Source: Telopea speciosissima
Taxonomy: Eukaryota > Streptophyta > Magnoliopsida > Proteales > Proteaceae
Direction: 5' to 3'
Length of the DNA: 64,000 bases
Assembly (NCBI RefSeq): GCF_018873765.1
Contig: NC_057924.1
Location: 22,315,542-22,379,541 of the forward strand
The position numbers and the translations under genes were made by a program. Within the stretch, counting starts at the first letter, position 1. The number at the start of each line of letters is the position of its first letter. Below, piece after piece: positions 31,517 through 42,403 of this stretch. The notes below the pieces were generated by a model, which saw only the letters and a program-made list of their open reading frames with translations, had not been told where the DNA came from and searched no databases.

Positions 31517-32660
31517 GGAAAATTTTCACGTACCTCTCTGGAGGTATCACATAATTACAAAAACATCTGTCAGTTTTGGGAAATTTGGTATACCTTTTAC
31601 TTTTCTAAAAAGTTAACACATGTCCCCATTATGTTAGTGTAGGATTAGCAATGTTAAAAACAATGGGTAAATTACAAAAATACCCTTACAAGAAAAAAAG
31701 AGAAAAACCTGCAACTCAACTTCCCCAATCGTGTAGAGTTTGACAAGAAAAAAGGAAGATGAGTTGCATGTATCCTTGTAGGGTACACCATGAAAGCCAA
31801 GATTTATGAGAAGCTGGTCAAACTCAAGTTCAAATCCCTTGAACTGGGGTTGTTCCTATAGTTTGTTCACCTGTTGACAAAGTTCTGGAAGTCAATGTTG
31901 ATCATGTTCTTCCGTTCCCTTTCCAGTTGCCCCTCCACAATCTCATCAAGGTCATTGGCATACCTCCTCCCACCGCCCATTGTATGGACCACATCCATTA
32001 CTTCAACATAGAACTGGACATCCTTGGTCTTCTTGGTCCCTACCATAATGTGGTTGTGCAGGTGGAAGTGCGCAATAAGGTGATCATCTCCTTCTCAGCA
32101 GGTTGGAAGAATGCATGTTTAATGTTACCATACATGACGTCAACAATCTCATCATGTCTTGAATCCTTGGAGCGGAACAAGACCTCCTTCAAATAGATAT
32201 ACCCTTGGAATTTTAGAGAGTTTGCATCATGGGAACTGAATGGGGTTCCTAGAACATTAAAAATTATACAGATAAACTAAGATCTATTACTGATTGATGG
32301 TTGTTCACACTTTTGACGGTGGCAACATGGAAAGGAACCATGATTCCATGAACTGGGAAGAGTATGGCTCCGTTCTTCTGGTCAATTTGAATCATCAATT
32401 CCTCAGGAGGGATACCTGCAACTCATCTTCCCTTTTTTCAAACCCTAAATGATTTGGGAAGATGAATTGCAAGTTTTTTCTGGTTTTTTCTTTCAAAGGC
32501 ATTTTTGTTATTTTACCCATTAATTTTAACGTTGTTAGTCCTACACTGAAATGGGGGCATGTGTTAATTTTTTTAGAAAAGTAGGAGGCCTTTGAAATTT
32601 CCCAAACCTCATGAATGATTTTGTAATTACGTGATACCTTAGGAAGGTACGTGAGTTCCC
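31517..32660. mobile_element. Pack-MULE-like element with SPT16 fragment
   Basis: The ends are inverted repeats of ~200-240 bp: tcacgtacc...ggtatcac.taattacaaaa at the left, and the same read on the minus strand at the right (32650 leftwards). They share further words such as gggaaattt, cttttctaaaaa and agtgtagga. No transposase is present; the interior is a captured SPT16 piece. The exact boundary and target duplication are unclear because both flanks are T-rich. Length ~1.1 kb, typical of Pack-MULEs. Confidence 0.75.
31785..32411 (-). pseudogene. Captured SPT16 (FACT histone chaperone) fragment
   Basis: Minus-strand peptide pieces read, in order: PPEELMIQIDQKN...PVHGIMVPFHVATVKSV; IIFNVLGTPFSSHDANSLKF; YLKEVLFRSKDSRH; then NIKHAFFQPAEKEMITLL; HNHIMVGTKKTKDVQFYVEV; GGGRRYANDLDEI; and LEFDQLL..LGFHGV. 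These follow the middle domain of SPT16, the large subunit of the FACT histone chaperone. About 70 residues usually found between SKDSRH and the NIKHAFF block are missing, and frameshifts and stops occur (one near VNKL). No introns are evident in the covered part, so the source may have been intron-poor there or processed. It cannot encode a working chaperone. Confidence 0.85.
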
Positions 32661-34178
32661 TTTTTGTCTTTCTTTTTCCATCCCCCTACTTTATAAGTTA
32701 TAGACTACAACTTACAACTTCTTCTTCTTTTTTTTTTGGGGGGGGGGGGGGAGGTGTAAGTGGTCTCCCAACTTATTCTCACGTTTGTCAATTATAATCG
32801 TGGAATTGGTATAAATAATCTAAACTGTGCATTAAATTCCCACCTAGTAACTGGTTTCTTCTTGTTACGATATTCAAAACCAGAAAAATAAAAGATAGCA
32901 GAGGGACTGTTCGTTGAGTTGAGAAAAGTTGGTCGCAAGCCTGCAAACTCACTCTGTTTGGGTGTCAGAGGATGATGGCGGGTAGATGAGAGAGAGAGGA
33001 GAGGGTAGGGCTGAGGATGTAGTGCTACGGGGAGCATATATAGGTTTTTTAGATAGCCAAGTCATATTCAACCAATATGACATTGTTCTACATTGTGTGT
33101 GTTAGGAATTCTAATCAATTGCTAGCCCTCTTTACGTTTGCCCATGGAGAGCAAGGTGTTTTTTACACATTGATTGCTTTGAGTGGAGCCGAGAACAAAT
33201 GGGAAGAACAACTTTAGCTTCAAAGTGGTTTCTTCTGCAAAATAGAAGTTTCACAAAAAAATCTTGACAAAGTTTTAAAAAGGCAGAATTAGAAAAGATA
33301 CGTTTGGAACCTCTTCTACTTTTATTTTATCTTTTAATAACCTTCTTCCTGAACTTAAAAGTTTCCATCAATCAAAATGAAGGTACCAACATCTCCCCAT
33401 GGATTGTTATTAAGCAAATTCAATGACCCCACCACCAATATCTGAAGGTAGGTCCCATCTAAATCTCTCCTCCCTTACAACCAACAATTCTGGGTTCCTT
33501 GAAGACTGCAACTTATGCAATATCTATGCCAATTTCTCCAAGAAGGCTTGTAAGTTTGCCTTTAGTCGCAGACCTCATAGACATGGAGGATGTTTTGATA
33601 CCGGTGTAGTGGGAGCTAGGGGCGGGGGCGAGCAGCGAGCACTAGGGTCGGAGCGAGGGAGGGCTGGAGGGAGCTGCAGAGAGATGGAGTAGGGAGGGGA
33701 TGGAGAGGCGGGGAGGGTGAGGGGATGGAGAGGGCGGGATGGGGAGAGACTAGAGACAGGTGGGGGGGAGCAAGATATATGCAGGGAGAGAGGGTGAAGT
33801 GGAAGTGAAAGAGAGGGCGAGGCGGGAGTGCAAACCAAGTGAAGGGGAGAGAGATCATCGTCACAGCCTGTATAATATAAAATGAGATAAAGTAGTTTAA
33901 CAGCTTAGTTCGATGGGTTTAAATCAACGGTCATTAATTTCATGACGACCTGCAAACTTATTTTCATGTACGTACCGTGACCTTTAACTCATTTCTTTTT
34001 TATTTTTTTCCCATCTGAAATGATGTTTTCTATAAAAACATTGGGGTAGGTTTCCTACATCGCTAGTGTAAGAAGGATCTGCAAGCTCTATCAAACTCTT
34101 ATATCAATGAGGGTTTGGAGAATGGTATTATCCATATAAGGTTCACTTGATGTTCACATCGTCAAAATAAAAGAGAGA
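32661..34178. other. Intergenic; low-complexity stretches, possible promoter
   Basis: T/G run near 32728-32750. A minus-strand TATA-like ctatatatgctcc near 33032-33045 is followed by CT-rich sequence that resembles a plant core promoter and leader, but no gene follows. Purine-rich GAG/GGA sequence at 33610-33855 generates long Pro/Ser- or Arg-rich frames with no family match. Confidence 0.35.
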
Positions 34179-34279
34179 ATGTCAATGTGGATCACCACTA
34201 TTTATTATGTGATAAAGGGTATATTGAAATTTGCACAAGAGCTGCACATGCTTCTTTTTCCTAAAACAAATAGATTGCT

Positions 34280-34470
34280 TGTGATAAAGAACAACCTTAT
34301 AAGCCCATGTGGAAATTCGAGAGTAAAAGATGTTGATGGAAATTTCACTGATTGGTTTTCAAAGTTCCTTGGGATCACGTTTGTCTATGTGGCCAAAGCT
34401 CTAGCTGTTCATCAAGCCTTGGTTTTAACTTCACTTGGGTTATTTTGGAGAGTGATTGTTTAATGGTGTT
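34280..34470 (+). pseudogene. LINE/RNase H-like domain remnant
   Basis: Within a 94-codon frame, VDGNFTDWFSKFLGITFVYV then AKALAVHQALVLTSLGL resembles the plant RNase H-like domain (RVT_3). In that family a (D/N)GNF..GFSKFLG......AEALAL..AL.LA..LGL pattern is common. It continues in another frame after a stop (ESDCLMVFF-like). The catalytic Glu region reads AKAL instead of AEAL. Remnant of a non-LTR element or a related nuclease-like gene. Confidence 0.5.
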
Positions 34471-35143
34471 CTTTGTTGATGGTAATTTCACAACTCGCGC
34501 ACTATTGTTGAACGTCTAAAGTACCCTCTCTAGTCCCAAACTGCTTCTAAACGAGTAAAAGATCATTAAAATCACTCATATGGAGTGCAACCAAATGGTA
34601 CCCTAGGAGAAATTTGGGTCCCCAAAAAAATACAATCTATTTACAGCATATGTAAAGTAACAATATACAGAGTTAGATTACGTTATTGAACATTCTTTGA
34701 AGCGTGAATGTCACCATTTACTTCCCACACCTATTGTATACCCAAATTCAATTAAACGGTCAGATCACATGGTTGAAAATATTATCTCATCACCATAGGT
34801 GAAGATAAACTAGGTCCTAAAAAAACCATCATATATAACATACTGCCACAAAAAGCTCACCACCTCCCCCACCACCAAAAAAAAAAATCAAGGGTTTGCA
34901 AACATTTTTTTTTACATGTTTAAGAGGGGTACTTAAACTAGCATTCCAAGTTTCTTACTAATTGAATAGAATCATAATTTTTTGTATTGATCAATGTTCA
35001 TCTCAATCATATGGCCTAACATGGTTTTTTTTTTTTTTTTTTTACCCTTGTGCATATGGTCCCTATTATTCAAATAGTGTTCAATAGGAAATGAATATCT
35101 CAAAGGGGACAGTTTCCCCACACACACGGTGGATAGAGAATCC
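34471..35143. other. Intergenic, nothing recognised
   Basis: AT-rich, with A-runs near 34877 and a T-run at about 35024-35043. No gene signals. Confidence 0.5.
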
Positions 35144-36597
35144 CTTACCTATGGGTTCGTGTGTATTGGGATGGGTATTAAGAATAGTGGAAAGGACATT
35201 ATTGACTTTGCATAATAAAAGGCAGAATAATAACAACCCTAGATGAGTGGGTAAATCCTACTTTGTGGGTGGCGGAAAACTTTATGAGATCTCTAATAAT
35301 AAAAATTCCAAATTTTATGTACTATTCATTACCATGTGATGATGACATGTGCACTAAATTTTAGTACTTACTTAAGGAAAAAAGTTTCTTTGAACCGATG
35401 AGGCAGGATACATTAACATTCTTTGTGTCTATCTCTTTCTTGTATGAAATGACCTTACTAATTTCTTATATATAATATTATTTCATTACACCTCATTGGT
35501 TAGTGCTCGCATACACATTTGCTCGGAGAACCCTCTCCCCTGTTTTAACTATCCATTGGTAATCATAATCTACATACGCAGTGTTCCCACAGTGGGCTAT
35601 TAGGAACTACGAACCTGACACCTACTTTAGCCCGTCAAAATATCCATTGTTGGCTAGTAAGAGACTCATTAAGTCAATGGTAAGTTTTATGACCACTTAC
35701 TAGTTGTCTTGCTTTCTCAAATATGAACCCAAATCCATTTCAAATCATCCAATAAACAATCTACAAATGGACCAATGAACTCCTTGTTTGGTACCTTTAA
35801 TGATCTCCACGATAACTCTGGAACATGGAATGTAGGGGACTTTAAGATCTATGTCCACAAAGTTTCAACCCTTACCTATCGGTTCGTGTGTATTGGGATG
35901 GGTATTAGGAATAGTGAAAAGGACATTATTGACTTTATATAATAAGGGGCAGACTAATAGCGATCCTAGATGAGTGGGTAAATCCTACTCTGTAGGTGAA
36001 GGAAAACTTTAATTATCATATTTCAAATAATAAAAATTTCAGATTTTACGTACTACACATTACCAGGTGATGATGACATGTGCACTAAATTTGAGCACTA
36101 ATTTAAAAAAGTTCTTTGAGCTGATGAGGTAGAATACGCTAACACCCTTTGTGTCTTTCTCTTTTTCGTATGAAATGACCTTACTATCTTCTTATATGTG
36201 ATACCATTTCATTGTACCTCATTGGTTTGTGCTTTGCACGGAGAACCCTCTCCCCTATTTTGATTACCCCTTGATAATCATAATCTACATGTGAAGTGTT
36301 CCCACAATGGGCTATTAGGAACTAGGAACCTGGCACCTATTTTAGCCGGTAAAAAAATCCACTGTTAATGGCTAGTAGGAGACTCATGAAGTCAATGGTA
36401 GGTTTTATGCCCACTTACCAGTTGTCTTGCTTTCTAAAATATGAATCCAAATCCATTTCAAATCATCCAATAAACAATCTATAAGTGGACCAATGAACTC
36501 CATGTTTGGTACACTTAATGATCTCCAAAGTATCTCTGGAACATAGAATGTAGGGGACTTCAAGATCTACATGTCTACAAAGTTTCAGCCTCATTAA
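35144..36597. repeat. Tandem duplication, period ~727 bp
   Basis: The stretch starting cttacctatgggttcgtgtg at 35144 recurs from 35871 (cttacctatcggttcgtgtg), with collinear similarity to about 36597. Small indels occur and no intervening sequence. Neither unit holds an open frame with a family match. Confidence 0.85.
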
Positions 36598-37147
36598 CCA
36601 ACTATATCTCCAATAGGAATCTTGATCATCTATTTATACGTGTACGTTTCACTCATAATTAAGTGATGACAAGTTTCCTTTTATATATCTATTTCACCTG
36701 GGAGAATTATCTTAATGACACCCTGAAAAAGAAATTTATAGAAGCAAAAGGACACAAATATCACTGTTTACCAAACTACACGTTAAATGGATGTAGAGTT
36801 TGGTGATTTAGACCCTAATATCTCCTTGTATTTTATTCAATGGAATATATATGTTTATTTTATTGTAATTTTTTTTGGGTAAATTACATGTCACCCTTTG
36901 GTTTTCAATCGAAACTCCGATCACCCCCTGATTTTTGAAAAAATTCAAATCACCTCCTCTACAGTAATGGTGTTAGTCTGCAGTAGTAATTGATGTGAAA
37001 GGACTATTTTACCCTTGTACTAAAACATTAAAATTAAATTTACAATACTACCCTTCCTTCATCTTTAACTTAAAATACCCCACCCCATTCCTGCAACTCC
37101 ACTAGCAGCACCGCCACCTCTGCCTCGCCCTAGTCCTGTGGTCCATT

Positions 37148-37591
37148 TTGATGGTTTTAGGAAGTAGAGATGATGGAGATTTTTCAGGTTCAAGCAGGAA
37201 TCAAACCAGATCTGAAAGGAGGCTCTCACTTGGAGAGTATAAACGAGCCGTTTCGTGGTCCAAGTACTTGGTCTCCTCTGGTGCAGAGATAAAAGGAGAG
37301 GGTGAAGAAGAGTGGACTGCTGATTTGTCTCAACTGTTCATCGGGAGTAAATTTGCTTCCGGGCGCCACAGCCATATCTATCGTGGGATATACAAGCAAA
37401 GAGACGTGGCCATCAAGCTCATAAGCCAGCCTGAGGAAGACAAGAAGTTGGTTGTGCTGTTAGAGAAGCAATTTACATCAGAGGTTGCATTGCTCCTTCG
37501 TCTTAGGTACCTTAATATCATCTTTGTAAGCTCTCTGTTCTTGAATTTCCTCCCCTGTATTGCGTTGCTCCTTCGTCTCCGGCACCCCTAA
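37148..37591 (+). pseudogene. Captured Raf-like (HT1-type) Ser/Thr kinase N-terminus
   Basis: A 147-codon frame begins MMVLGSRDDGDFSGSSRNQT. It includes EEWTADLSQLFIGSKFASGR with a glycine-loop-like HSHIYRGIYK, then DVAIKLISQPEED carrying the ATP-binding lysine, and EKQFTSEVALLLRLR. This matches the start of plant Raf-like MAP3K-family kinases of the HT1 type. The exon appears to end at NIIF, where gtaagctctc looks like the native donor; the frame runs on into intron-like DNA and stops at 37589. The catalytic loop, DFG and activation segment are absent, so it cannot be an active kinase. The ALLLRLR segment occurs twice (about 37486-37506 and 37560-37583). Confidence 0.85.
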
Positions 37592-37853
37592 AATTTGTTC
37601 ATTCTTCCTTGGAGGAGACGGATAGGGAAGCCCAACTCATCTTCCTTTGTTTTCAAACCCTAAACGATTTGGGGAAGATGAGTTGCAGGTTTTTTCTTGC
37701 AATGGCATTTTTGTAAAGGATTACAGAGAGGAAGTTGAATTATATCATGTGACAACTATATATCGGCTGTTATCGAACAATTCCTCGAGTGCAGAGTGCA
37801 GATGCGATGGATCAAGTGCTAAAAAGCAAAATCTATAAAGAATCTCTCGACAT

Positions 37854-38141
37854 CTAACCACCAAAAGAAAAGAAGATGGAGTCACAGTTCTGTTCTTTCA
37901 TCCGAAAGGAAATGGGTAGGCGAAAAATCTCTTCGAATACGATAGCGAGGAGTTTGGATTTGTGGATTATAGAAGAGAAGGTGGGTTTGAGAAGGGACTG
38001 GAGAGGTTTAAGAAGGGAAACCTCTCCGGAGAGAAGCATAAGAGATTGAAGGAGTTTTCGGTCGGTGAATTCAGGAGAGATGAAAGAGCTCGCTGAAGGT
38101 CGTCTCTTTTTTGGTGGGAAAGCTTGAGGTGGAATGGCCAT
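37854..38141 (-). pseudogene. Captured U-box E3 ligase N-terminus (probable)
   Basis: A 95-codon minus-strand frame includes PPKKRRPSASSFISPEF and then KLLQSLMLLSGEVSLLKPLQ and SSIIHKSKLLAIVFEEI. The LLQSL..LS.EVS..KPL......S.IIRK.K.L...FEE pattern is typical of the N-terminal domain of plant U-box (PUB) E3 ligases. The U-box itself and the ARM repeats are absent. The start at 38141 looks natural (MAIPPQAFPPKKRR). The call comes from general pattern resemblance, so an alternative family is possible. Confidence 0.5.
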
Positions 38142-38922
38142 GAAGGAAACAGAGAAAGCTCGAATTCAGGTAGTAGTCTGGCACAAATAGCAGTTCAATT
38201 CGATTACACGGATAATGGGCATGGTTCGATTATGGAATAAATCAAAACTAAAGATCAAATTTACAGATAGATAATAATAATTTGTCTAGGCATACTGGAG
38301 TGCTTTTGGGGTTTTGTAGAGGACAGGCATATAAAAAACATGTTTTGAAAGAGTCAAAGAGGAAGAAGAAGAAGAAGGGAGGAGAGTCTAATCTAAGTTG
38401 CAGGTTTTTTCTTGTAGCGGCACCGGGAGTGATGTGAAGCCCAACGGCAAGGCGGATTCCGATTGCAATTGCTTGCACCTCTTTCCCTTCTTCTCCGATG
38501 CATTGCTCGACTGGACTGGCAAAGATTGAGTCTCCGGTGAACTTCTGCTGGAGATTGAGTTGCAGGTGTGAGGAAGAGGATGATTTTGGGGTTTTTAGTT
38601 GTAAGGGTAAAATCTTAAATCAACATTGGTTAAGGATTTAAATTTATTTAAATGGCTGACATCAGCACTTAACTGCATAAAACTAATATTAGGGACTAAT
38701 TTGTCATTTTGAGGTTTAAATCAAGGGGTGATTTGAGTTTTTTCAAAAATCAGGGGTGATCTTAGTTTCGATTGAAAACTAGCGGGTGTCATGTAATTTA
38801 CCCATTTGTTTTAATAACAAGAAATTATTCATTTTCCACCAGTTTACACTTTACATGGAAACGGTCCGAGCGTTTTAAAAAAAAAATGTTATGAGTTGGT
38901 TATGTAAGGTTAATGGGTTTGG

Positions 38923-39150
38923 TAGGGGTGTCAACCGGTCGGGCTCGGTCGAGTTCGGTCGGGCCTAGTCAGGCCTCACGGTGCTTAAAGCCTGCACCGT
39001 GACCGCCCATTTAAGTCTTCGGGCCGGGCCTGATCGGGCTAGGTCGGGTTTCGGGCTAATATAATCGCCTTTTAACTGGGCCTTAACCGGATTGTGGGCA
39101 TGTTTAACTCTAATCGGGCCTTAACCGGGCTCTAAACGGTGCAGCCACAG
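38923..39150. mobile_element. hAT-like element end (GC-rich, fragment)
   Basis: taggggtgtcaa at 38923-38934 is a common plant hAT terminus. It is followed by ggtcgggctcggtcg-type repeats. The matching ttgacaccccta end is not found within the next few hundred bases. Related GC-rich sequence ends with ttgacaccccta at 58013-58024. Confidence 0.5.
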
Positions 39151-39331
39151 ATTCAATGAATATTAAAAACAAAATTATTAACGTAACAAGGGTCTGTTAT
39201 TTATCCAAATATAACAAGACGTCAATTACCCTTGTAGAACTATTGTTGAGGACAAGATAGGAAATAAAGTTTGGGGATAGAAAGATCAATGCAAAGTATT
39301 AGTTGGAATACAATAAAAATAGGGAAATAAG

Positions 39332-39973
39332 TAAGGATGTAAACGGATCGAATTCGGTCGGATAGTGGCATTATCATATTCATATCCGATAATATTCGGA
39401 TGAATTCGGATAATATCCTATCAATTTTCGGACGGATTCGAATAATTTTCGGATAGTATTTTTTGAATACAGGTTCTCTTAAATGGATATGAATACGGAT
39501 CGAATACGATTTTTCGACTATCCGTTGATATATTTATCGTTTTTATATGAAGGTTAAAGTTGAGACTTGAGAGATCAGTAACTACTCTTTCTTTTACTCT
39601 TCTTAGTCTTTTATTCTCTTACGTTTTTTACTTTTGATTTTTTAATAGATCTGTAATTTCATGTATCATATTACATAAAACAATATATATAAACTAATAG
39701 CAAATCTTGAAAAAGAATCACATTATCTTAACTTATAAATTTATAAAAATACGATAACAAAATCCAATAAGATAACTTAAAAGGATAAACAAACACAGAG
39801 TTATATTTCAGATATTTTATTACCGTCGGATTGCTAAACGAATTGGATAATAGTCGATCGGATAGGGGAATTATCATATTCGTATCCGATTAGTTTCGGA
39901 CGGATTCAGATTTTCCTAAACGGATACGAACGCGGATCCAATACGGATTTATGAATATCCATTTACATCCTTA
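39332..39973. mobile_element. hAT-like non-autonomous element with 8-bp target duplication
   Basis: Ends taaggatgtaaacggat and atccatttacatcctta form inverted repeats with one mismatch. The target duplication gaaataag is perfect (39324-39331 and 39974-39981). The interior is rich in ggatcgaattcgg and ttttcgactatccg words, shared with 1924-2328. 642 bp, no coding capacity. Confidence 0.85.
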
Positions 39974-40345
39974 GAAATAAGGTCTGAATTTTGAATTTAG
40001 GGGTATAAACGTAATATGACTATGATATCCTGGAGCCTTCGATCAGTGTAGAAACCATCTTCCCCAATTTTCTAACGCTGAGCCCTCGAGTTTGTACAGC
40101 CAAGTCCTCTGACGGCAACGTCCTCTCTCACGCCTCCTCTCTGGGTTCCAGGCGACCCTGACGGTTTCTGAATCTCGATCCTCAATTACCCGATGTGAGA
40201 GCTTCTCTCACTCACCCTGCTCTTGCTTTCATTTACACCAATAAGGGTTTTGTAGTTGTTCTTTCTGAGGAATCATATCCACTACGATTGGGGAATCTGC
40301 AAAGGCAAAGCTCAGAGCACAGGGTTCCCCAAGGTTCGGGTAAGA

Positions 40346-40503
40346 TGAGGTTGAGAGAAATGGTTTTACAAGGTGGCATTCTCTGCCTTCTTCTACCAAT
40401 GGGAAATTGAACTCAGAATCGTCACGAACACAGAGATTGGTTCATGGAAGTAGAAAAGGTGGAGTTAGAGACAGGTCACTGTTGTCTTCAAGGGATGGTA
40501 ATG
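40346..40503 (+). other. Exon-like segment 1 of an unidentified gene
   Basis: Open in the frame DEVERNGFTRWHSLPSSTNG, continuing QRLVHGSRKGGVRDRSLLSS, and ending at a donor-like AATG|gtaaga. Upstream a different frame opens with MRASLTHPALAFIYTNKGF (40195), so the true start may lie there with a frameshift between. I do not recognise the family. The Ser/Arg/Gly-rich composition is compatible with an organelle-targeting N-terminus, which is inference only. Confidence 0.3.
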
Positions 40504-41131
40504 GTAAGAAACTAAAACCTTGTGGTTTGCCTGCCAGTGTGTGTTTAAGAGGGGGTTAGCTTCCTGTTTGGGTTGCATTGTGCTTCTGAAGCATCATGCA
40601 ATCTCTAAGATATTCAGATAGTCTCAATCACTTTTGTTTATATTGATAGACTTGGGACTTTTTCTGGATAAGTGATTCATTGTCACGTGGGTTTTGGCAG
40701 TTCAGTTGTGGTTTTGCATCATAGTCTTCTCACATGGCTGATTGCATCATAACCTAATTCTTGCTGTCTTCAATAAATTGGCTATGACATCTTTTATTTT
40801 AGATTGTTCCTTTCTTGTTGGTTTAGAATTTAAGCCAAGAAACTTGATCATCGATTAAATACTCATAGTTTTTTTGGTGATTTGACTCAAGAAATCATGA
40901 CCACTTATTTTACCCAGTTTCATTGGGAAGAACTGCTATTTAGATGGGATGCTTTAATGAGACAAAATCTCATAAAAATTGAACAATCTTTGGTCTATAT
41001 TCGATGGCCAAGGGACCCCTGACAAATACAGGGTCAAACAAAATCAAATAGGAATCATCTCTAGTTTCATTCTTTTCCAAAGTTATTTATGGAGTTTGTT
41101 TTCTCATACCTTGTATATGGTTAATTTTCAG

Positions 41132-41208
41132 CTAAGGCTGTGCAAGCAAAATGGAGGAAGTGATCTTGCAGAAATTGGAGTTTCATGGAAAGACGTCACA
41201 TCAAGCAG
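41132..41208 (+). other. Exon-like segment 2 of an unidentified gene
   Basis: Bounded by ttaattttcag and a donor AGCAG|gtaaac. One frame reads LRLCKQNGGSDLAEIGVSWK. The frame that would follow the first segment meets a stop, so either the segments belong to different transcripts or the gene is broken. Confidence 0.25.
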
Positions 41209-41557
41209 GTAAACTTGGCTACTTGTCCTTTTTTTTTTTGACTGAGTGTCCGAAGTTTTTTGGTTTTGCCCTTATGGTACAAAATTCAGTTGTAAAACTT
41301 GAAACTGGACTGAGGGGAAAAACAGTTCTGTGGTGTGCCTGGAGACTCTACTTGTTATCGTGGTGCTTTCGATCTGTTCTGTATAGTCTTAGGATATACT
41401 GTATGGTGTGATATCATTAGGGATTGTTTGTGCTGTTTTTTTTTTTCAAATTTATTTTTAATAATAGAATTTCAAACTGTGTAAGACCCATAATTGTTTA
41501 TTATACGCTTTCTCACAGATAGTGTTTTTTTTTTTATGAAACGAAGAACTTTATAAA

Positions 41558-41950
41558 TTAAAAAAGAGAATCTACAACTGCACACATATCAGTCCTTAAA
41601 GTTGGTTGACACGAACATTTTAGCCAGTGACGAAGAGAGAGAAGGGGACTAGGTAAGATAGACATTCCTCTGATGTGATCCACTATAGACAAAAAGAGGT
41701 TCAAAACTTCCAAAGGCCAAGGAGACCGGGATGGAGTTGGAAGAAGTCCAGTTAACATCAGGTTCGAGCACCAAACTTCTTTCAGCTTCCTTTTTGTGGC
41801 AAGATCCAAACCGTAGAGGATTCCCCATAATTCTGGTTCCAAGGGATGCCTAGACTTAATCTTCCCTGCAGCCAACAAAAAGGGTTTGCCATGTTGCGAA
41901 ATGCAAAAGGCCCAGCTAGAGTTGAATGTTTGGCTTGTCATTGAAACCAT
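41558..41950 (-). pseudogene. LINE RNase H-like domain remnant
   Basis: A 130-codon minus-strand frame reads AAGKIKSRHPLEPELWGILY, continues GLDLATKRKLKEVWCSN, and has PWPLEVLNLFLSIVDHIRGM. Plant LINE RNase H domains carry (A/G)G.I....L.AELWGI..GL.LA......V..E.DS. The catalytic Glu (AEL, here PEL) is kept, but the following ESDS motif is degraded to CSNL. The remnant sits between the exon-like segments on the plus strand, so it would be intronic if they form one gene. Confidence 0.6.
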
Positions 41951-42269
41951 TCCATAGTTCTTTGGTTTATTCGGTGAACAAATTGTTCATAAGATCACGT
42001 AAAGCCTTGTTGGTGGGCTATCTCGTTTCCATTATTTCTAGACCTGGTTTAGCTTACAAATACAAACTTTAAATAATTCTGCTCATGGTAAGCAAATATT
42101 TCCTTGGAACTGCATGATGTGTGGCCTTTTAGTTTTATCTATTGAGATGATCATTTTGGACCTCTTGCGGCTGTTACTTTGGTGCTTTATTTAACAGATG
42201 CAACATAAACACAAAAGCAATTTCCCTCTTCGTACTTTGTGGAGGATAATATAATGTGCTTTGCAACAG

Positions 42270-42391
42270 GGCTTAAGAGAAATAATGTGAGGATTGCAAT
42301 GTTGGGGCTAGTCCTTTCTCGTGCTTTATATTTTAGCTCCCAAGAAGGTTTTGGGGGTAACTCTTCAGCTGGCCCCATATCTGTTCATTGA
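42270..42391 (+). other. Terminal exon-like segment of an unidentified gene
   Basis: After acceptor ttgcaacag one frame reads LKRNNVRIAMLGLVLSRALY, continues FSSQEGFGGNSSAGPISVH, then a stop (42389-42391). The hydrophobic IAMLGLVLSRAL stretch recalls the helix of LHC/HLIP-type thylakoid proteins (RxAMLG), but one short motif is not enough to name it. A hAT-like element lies only a few bases after the stop. Confidence 0.35.
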
Positions 42392-42403
42392 ATTATTCCA
42401 GTG

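Larger units (their letters stand above)
36877..38803. mobile_element. Composite Pack-MULE-like element (kinase plus U-box-like fragments)
   Basis: The ends are inverted repeats of ~85 bp: gggtaaattacatgtcaccc...tttcaatcgaaact...gatcacccc at the left, mirrored at the right (38803 leftwards). The flanks atttttttt (36868-36876) and atttgtttt (38804-38812) form a 9-bp target duplication with one mismatch, the Mutator size. The interior carries a plus-strand Raf-like kinase N-terminus (37148-37532) and a minus-strand U-box-like N-terminus (37854-38141). It also has a aaaccctaaacgatttgggg stretch shared with the SPT16 element. No transposase. Confidence 0.8.

Noticed and set aside
33423..33864. 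Arg/Gly-rich (plus) and Pro/Ser-rich (minus) proteins
   Set aside because: Three frames over a purine-rich low-complexity tract; open by composition, not by selection.
41558..41950. A functional RNase H gene
   Set aside because: Second acidic motif is lost and the frame sits alone between exon-like pieces; a LINE remnant explains it.
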